Of a stretch of 64,000 nt of DNA, positions 59,986 to 64,000 are shown piece after piece. Each line of letters opens with the position of its first letter. Position 1 is the stretch's first letter. Under the pieces are notes generated by a model. The model did no database searches, had not been told where the DNA came from, and was given only the letters and a program-made list of their open reading frames with translations. The stretch is from Candidatus Colinaster scatohippi. Its GTDB lineage: Bacteria; Bacillota; Clostridia; Lachnospirales; Lachnospiraceae. Where the stretch lies: assembly GCA_018064805.1 (NCBI GenBank), contig JAGHUN010000012.1:1-64000 (forward strand), written 5' to 3'. The position numbers and the translations under genes are program-made.

Positions 59986-60247
59986 TCATTGATTTTTCAT
60001 CTTTTTTTGTGCAAATTCACACATTTCTGCATTATTTTGCACACATTGCGTACTTTTGCATTGTTGATTTCCACCATAATTATAGCAATTAAACATAAAT
60101 CTATATTGTTAATTATTGTTTTATGTTATGCTATTTTAGGATTAAAAAAGAAGCAAACCTATAAATAATAGCAATTTTTTAATATCTATCATTTATAAAC
60201 GCTCCTTTATTGGTGAATTATTATATTAAATATAGAGGTCTTATTTT

Positions 60248-61204
60248 ATGATTGAAAATCTAAAGGGTATACACGAAACCGTCATTTACAAGGAAAACAC
60301 TCACCTGATGCTTTATGACAATACACAATATGAAGACTATCCTGCCCATTGGCATAGGCCGGTCGAGATTATTATGCCTATTGATGGAACTTATTCAGTA
60401 ATAATCAATAACACTACTTACAATCTCAACCCAAATGAGATTATTATGATTGCTCCGGGTGTAATTCATATATTAAAAGCGCCACCAACAGGGCGAAGAA
60501 TAATATTCCAGGTTGATTTATCACCGATTAATGATATATTCGGACTTAATTCTATCGTTTCTTTCCTGGCACCTGCCTCTGTTTTCACAAAAGATACTGC
60601 TCCTCAGATTCACGAAGAGCTTGTTGCTCTCATTAATGATTCTGCAAAGGAGTATCTGGGAAGCAACGATCTTAACGTAATAAACAGAATGCGTCAGGAA
60701 AGCAGTCCTATTGTAAGCGAGAATAATCTCTGCGAGCTTTCTATTTATTCCAAAGTCATCCGAATGTTTACATTAATTGGAAGACATCACCTGCAAAGGG
60801 TTCAGTCCGAAACACGAAGCACTGTTAAACAACAGGAATACATCGGCAAGCTGATGACCGTATGCGACTATATAGATACTCATTTTGCTGAGGAACTTCA
60901 GCTTGATGACATTGCCACAATGAGCGGCTTCAGTAAATACCACTTCGAAAGACTATTTAAGGAATTTACTAATCTGTCATTCTACAAATATGTTAATAGA
61001 AAACGAATCTCTCATGCGGAGCAGCTCTTAGCCAACAATTCGTTATCCATAACGGATGTAGCTATTCAGTCAGGCTTCTCAAATCAGTCTTCTTTTATCA
61101 GAATGTTTAAGATAATGAACAATTGTACACCTACTGATTTCAGAAGAATGAAGGACTCAAGCAATCTGCAAAAAAGAAGAAGCAAGGCTATCAAACATTA
61201 TTAG
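60248..61204 (+). CDS. AraC family transcriptional regulator
   Basis: N-terminal cupin (HWHRPVEIIMPIDGTYSVIINN) and C-terminal double HTH (LDDIATMSGFSKYHFERLFKEFTNLSFYKYVNRKRISHAEQLL...SFSNQSSFIRMFK-like). Confidence 0.95.
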   Translation: MIENLKGIHETVIYKENTHLMLYDNTQYEDYPAHWHRPVEIIMPIDGTYSVIINNTTYNLNPNEIIMIAPGVIHILKAPPTGRRIIFQVDLSPINDIFGLNSIVSFLAPASVFTKDTAPQIHEELVALINDSAKEYLGSNDLNVINRMRQESSPIVSENNLCELSIYSKVIRMFTLIGRHHLQRVQSETRSTVKQQEYIGKLMTVCDYIDTHFAEELQLDDIATMSGFSKYHFERLFKEFTNLSFYKYVNRKRISHAEQLLANNSLSITDVAIQSGFSNQSSFIRMFKIMNNCTPTDFRRMKDSSNLQKRRSKAIKHY

Positions 61205-61227
61205 CTCGCTTCCATCCATAACGCAAA

Positions 61228-61260
61228 AAAAGCCCCACCGATTAATCTCGGCGGGGCTTT
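61228..61260. terminator. Bidirectional Rho-independent terminator between convergent genes
   Basis: AAAGCCCCACCGA-TTAAT-CTCGGCGGGGCTTT with A/T tracts on both sides. Confidence 0.92.
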
Positions 61261-61286
61261 AATAATCCAATAAAATCTAGTTACTA

Positions 61287-62627
61287 TTACTTATTATCTG
61301 CAATCTTTCTTACCATAAACAGAGAAATAAGTAATGAAACAATATACAGAGCCAATGTTACATAGAGAACTGTCTGGTATCCTAATGGGTTAACAGTAAT
61401 CATTTCCCCATGATATTCAACCTGTGTAAGTGCTTCCGGATGAGCATTCTCTACAGCCTTTACAATAGCTGCTGCCATCTGGTTACCTGTAAGTCCTGCA
61501 ATACCCCAAGCTGAAAGTGTAAGACCATGAATAGCCGAAATATTACTCATACCATAATGATCTGATAAAAGGTTTGGTACGTTAGAGAAACCACCACCGT
61601 ATCCTGCATTTACCATGAAAATAAGAGCAATTACAAGAACTATTAATGCCATACTTCCTGCAGCATTTGCGTTTACAATACCCTTTGTAACAACTGTAAG
61701 TCCTGTAAGTACAATCGAGATGATAAAGATAATCTTGTATACAGTATTTCTATCCTTCATTCCATCAGCCATTGCTGAGAATCCAAGACGTCCACCTGCA
61801 TTAAATACAGCAGAAATTGTAGAAATAATAGCTACTGAACCTGCAAGTCCAATACACTTAACAATTGACTTCTCCTGAGAAATAAGAGCAAGACCACATG
61901 TAATATTAAGGTAGAACATAAGCCAAATACCAATATAGTTTGTAATTGGCTTAGACTTAATAACTTCAAATGTACCCGGTCCCTTATCAGCTCCTGTTGG
62001 CTCATGCCATCCTGCCGGCTTCTTAAGGAATAAATGACCTACAAACATCATTACAAAATAAACTGCAGCAAGAATGTAGAACATCTTATATACACCAACT
62101 GATGCAAGAAGCTTCTCCATAATTGGTGAAGCGATAGCCTTAGCAGCGCCAAAACCTGCAACTGCAAGTCCTGTAGCAAGACCCTTACGATCCTGGAACC
62201 AAAGCATAAGTGTCTTAACAGGTGATAAGTAACCTGTACCAAGTCCAACACCCATTATGAAACCGTAACATATATAAATACCAATTAACGAAAGCAGGCT
62301 TCCCTGATGATTACCACCATACCAGATAAAGAAACCTGTACCTGCCATACCACCTGCAAAGCAGATTGAAGCAATAAGTGATGCTTTGTGAATATCTTTT
62401 TCAACAAAGCTACCTAAGAATGCTGCTGACATTCCAAGGAAGAAAATAGCAAAACTGAATGCCCATTCAGTCGCTCCCTTGCTGAAACCAATGTGCTCAC
62501 CGATTTCCTGGCTAAAAAGTGACCAGCAGTAAACTGTACCGATACTGCAGTGCAAAAGTAATGCCGGAATAGCACCACGAATCCACTTATTCTCGCGCCA
62601 TCCACTTGTCTTAGTTGTGTTTTCCAT
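61287..62627 (-). CDS. OFA (oxalate/formate antiporter-like) MFS transporter
   Basis: 12 TM-like segments; GTVYCWSLFSQEIGEHIGFSKGATEWAFSFAIFFLGMSAAFLG; GLGTGYLSPVKTLMLWFQDRKGLATGLAVAGFGAAKAIASP. Confidence 0.93.
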   Translation of the reverse strand: MENTTKTSGWRENKWIRGAIPALLLHCSIGTVYCWSLFSQEIGEHIGFSKGATEWAFSFAIFFLGMSAAFLGSFVEKDIHKASLIASICFAGGMAGTGFFIWYGGNHQGSLLSLIGIYICYGFIMGVGLGTGYLSPVKTLMLWFQDRKGLATGLAVAGFGAAKAIASPIMEKLLASVGVYKMFYILAAVYFVMMFVGHLFLKKPAGWHEPTGADKGPGTFEVIKSKPITNYIGIWLMFYLNITCGLALISQEKSIVKCIGLAGSVAIISTISAVFNAGGRLGFSAMADGMKDRNTVYKIIFIISIVLTGLTVVTKGIVNANAAGSMALIVLVIALIFMVNAGYGGGFSNVPNLLSDHYGMSNISAIHGLTLSAWGIAGLTGNQMAAAIVKAVENAHPEALTQVEYHGEMITVNPLGYQTVLYVTLALYIVSLLISLFMVRKIADNK

Positions 62628-62662
62628 CTTCTCACCTCTAAAGAATTATTATTCATTATCAC

Positions 62663-62694
62663 ATATACATATTGATATATTCTCATATGTATAT
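62663..62694. promoter_or_regulatory. Perfect 10-bp inverted repeat upstream of the MFS gene
   Basis: ATATACATAT (62663-62672) and ATATGTATAT (62685-62694) with a 12-bp spacer. Confidence 0.5.
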
Positions 62695-62801
62695 TCATAT
62701 ATCACAGAATAATATAACTTATTTAGTCACTTATTGCAACACTTTAGAGGGTGTTCTTTTTATTTGAAAGATGACTTTTATAGAAATCTTTTATTTTATT
62801 A

Positions 62802-63710
62802 TTATGCTTCTTTTAAAATTAATGACAGTATGTAAGCATAAATCTTTGATATGCAAAAAGACAGAATAAATATGACTACAATTACAATCAGATTAGTTGC
62901 CAATCTGTTCCCAATTGTCCGATAAATGAAAGTAACAAGCCTTGGCCCTATTATCATCTGTAAACCGTACATTTCCAATGTTCCACAACTCAGAATATCC
63001 CACAATTTTCCCGAACTTACATAACTGCTTATCCCTGCAATTCCTATTACCAGAATAATCGCCACTACATAGAACATCTCTGTTATAGGTGAATTAAGCT
63101 TGCTTTTGTAACCAAATAGATACAACAGAATTATTCCAACAGGGATACATATAATCTGAAGAACATGTGAAAGATTTTTCTTCTTCATAAAGAAACCCAA
63201 CATAATTACCGGTATCCTGTTAGTAAAAATGAATATCTTGTTATACCCTGTAAACAGCTCAATTGCAACACTTATAAGCAACCAGAACACCAGTACAATT
63301 ACTATCTTATATCTGTTATTCCACTGAATGAATAGGGGATATATAAGATAGAATATAAAGATTGCCGGAACAAACCAAAGAAACGCTCCGCCACCTTTTT
63401 CAAAAAAATCAACCATTGTGGCTGCTTTTATCATTTTGATTAAGGGCATCCCCTTAATAATTGCAGCTGCAACAATTAAAAGAAGAAATTTAACATAAAT
63501 TGTTAAAAACCTATTTTTTAACAGCTCTGAATATTTAATTTCCTTATCAGCTAACGAATACGCCGATACAAAGAAAAACAAATCGACGCCTATGTAACCC
63601 GTTTTAACAATAAACGCCTCAATAGGTCCGCTTGTAACAGGCATCCACAGATGGAAAATCAATATTAACAACGCTGCTATACTCTGCAAAAACTTCTTAT
63701 TGCTCATCAT
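62802..63710 (-). CDS. Acyltransferase family 3-like membrane protein
   Basis: LILIFHLWMPVTSG...TGYIGVDLFFFVSAYSLADKE: AT3 N-terminal H/GVDLFFFVSA motif; about 10 TM helices. Confidence 0.88.
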   Translation of the reverse strand: MMSNKKFLQSIAALLILIFHLWMPVTSGPIEAFIVKTGYIGVDLFFFVSAYSLADKEIKYSELLKNRFLTIYVKFLLLIVAAAIIKGMPLIKMIKAATMVDFFEKGGGAFLWFVPAIFIFYLIYPLFIQWNNRYKIVIVLVFWLLISVAIELFTGYNKIFIFTNRIPVIMLGFFMKKKNLSHVLQIICIPVGIILLYLFGYKSKLNSPITEMFYVVAIILVIGIAGISSYVSSGKLWDILSCGTLEMYGLQMIIGPRLVTFIYRTIGNRLATNLIVIVVIFILSFCISKIYAYILSLILKEA

Positions 63711-64000
63711 TCGTACACATCATAAAGAAAACAAGTTTGTCCTTTGTAGCCGATACCATTTCATCTGCTTCAGTACATATATTCCATCTCATATTCGCAC
63801 TATTTTTAAGTTCTGCGATTAATGCCTCTGAATCAGTTGTTTCAAAAACATATCCCACAAAGGGAATACTTCCTATCATTGGAGCAAACACAGTTCCCCT
63901 ATTGAACCCCTTTATCTCTTCATCAAACCCATTAAGATATCCCGGCTCAACATCCATCTGAACAAGTTCATAAGGCATCTCAACATTAGCAATTAACTCG
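63697..64000 (-). CDS. C-terminal part of an unknown protein truncated by the window edge
   Basis: Reading frame stays open upstream of the listed Met at 63978 (ELIANVEMPYELVQ...), so the 93 aa ORF is probably a fragment; 14-nt overlap with the acyltransferase start. Confidence 0.6.
   Translation of the reverse strand, partial: ELIANVEMPYELVQMDVEPGYLNGFDEEIKGFNRGTVFAPMIGSIPFVGYVFETTDSEALIAELKNSANMRWNICTEADEMVSATKDKLVFFMMCTNDEQ

Noticed and set aside
62744-62775. Terminator-like AACAC...GTGTTCTTTTTATTT on the plus strand
   Set aside because: Only a 5-bp stem and no plus-strand gene upstream to terminate.
1-64000. CRISPR arrays, tRNA/rRNA genes, IS elements, integrases, prophage or toxin-antitoxin genes
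   Set aside because: Scanned by eye; no regularly spaced repeats, no tRNA-like cloverleaf recognised and no transposase/integrase-like ORFs. tRNAscan-SE and Infernal would be needed to be certain.

Overview
The window is low-GC DNA, probably from a Lachnospiraceae-like Firmicute (inferred from protein character and gene content, no search run). It has three parts. (1) About 4-40,740: a very long, almost entirely minus-strand cell-surface polysaccharide locus. It carries a sugar-phosphate initiating transferase, a Wzz-like protein, an EpsG/Wzy-like polymerase, many GT2/GT4 glycosyltransferases, and GDP-fucose genes (manC, gmd, fcl). It also has an orphan rfbD, two MBOAT O-acyltransferases with SGNH/DHHW partners, several GT-C-like polytopic proteins including tandem YfhO paralogs, a CotH-kinase-like protein, a VTC-domain protein and a divergent MurD-like ligase. 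(2) About 40,785-53,040: mostly housekeeping and stress genes (TelA/XpaC pair, FtsH, DUF1846, a two-component system, MutS2, DegV). (3) About 53,200-64,000: a GH3 glycosidase plus sugar ABC transporter operon with a divergent AraC regulator, then an OFA-type MFS transporter and an acyltransferase. No rRNA, tRNA, CRISPR, IS element or prophage was recognised. The best candidates for under-described biology are the tightly coupled GT2-YfhO-YfhO-CotH-VTC block (about 0-8.2 kb), the MBOAT-SGNH-MurD-like-polytopic block (33.9-39.6 kb), a Wzz protein with a kinase-like tail lacking Walker motifs, and 21-bp-spaced direct repeats upstream of the ABC operon. All product names come from reading the translations; no database search was run.
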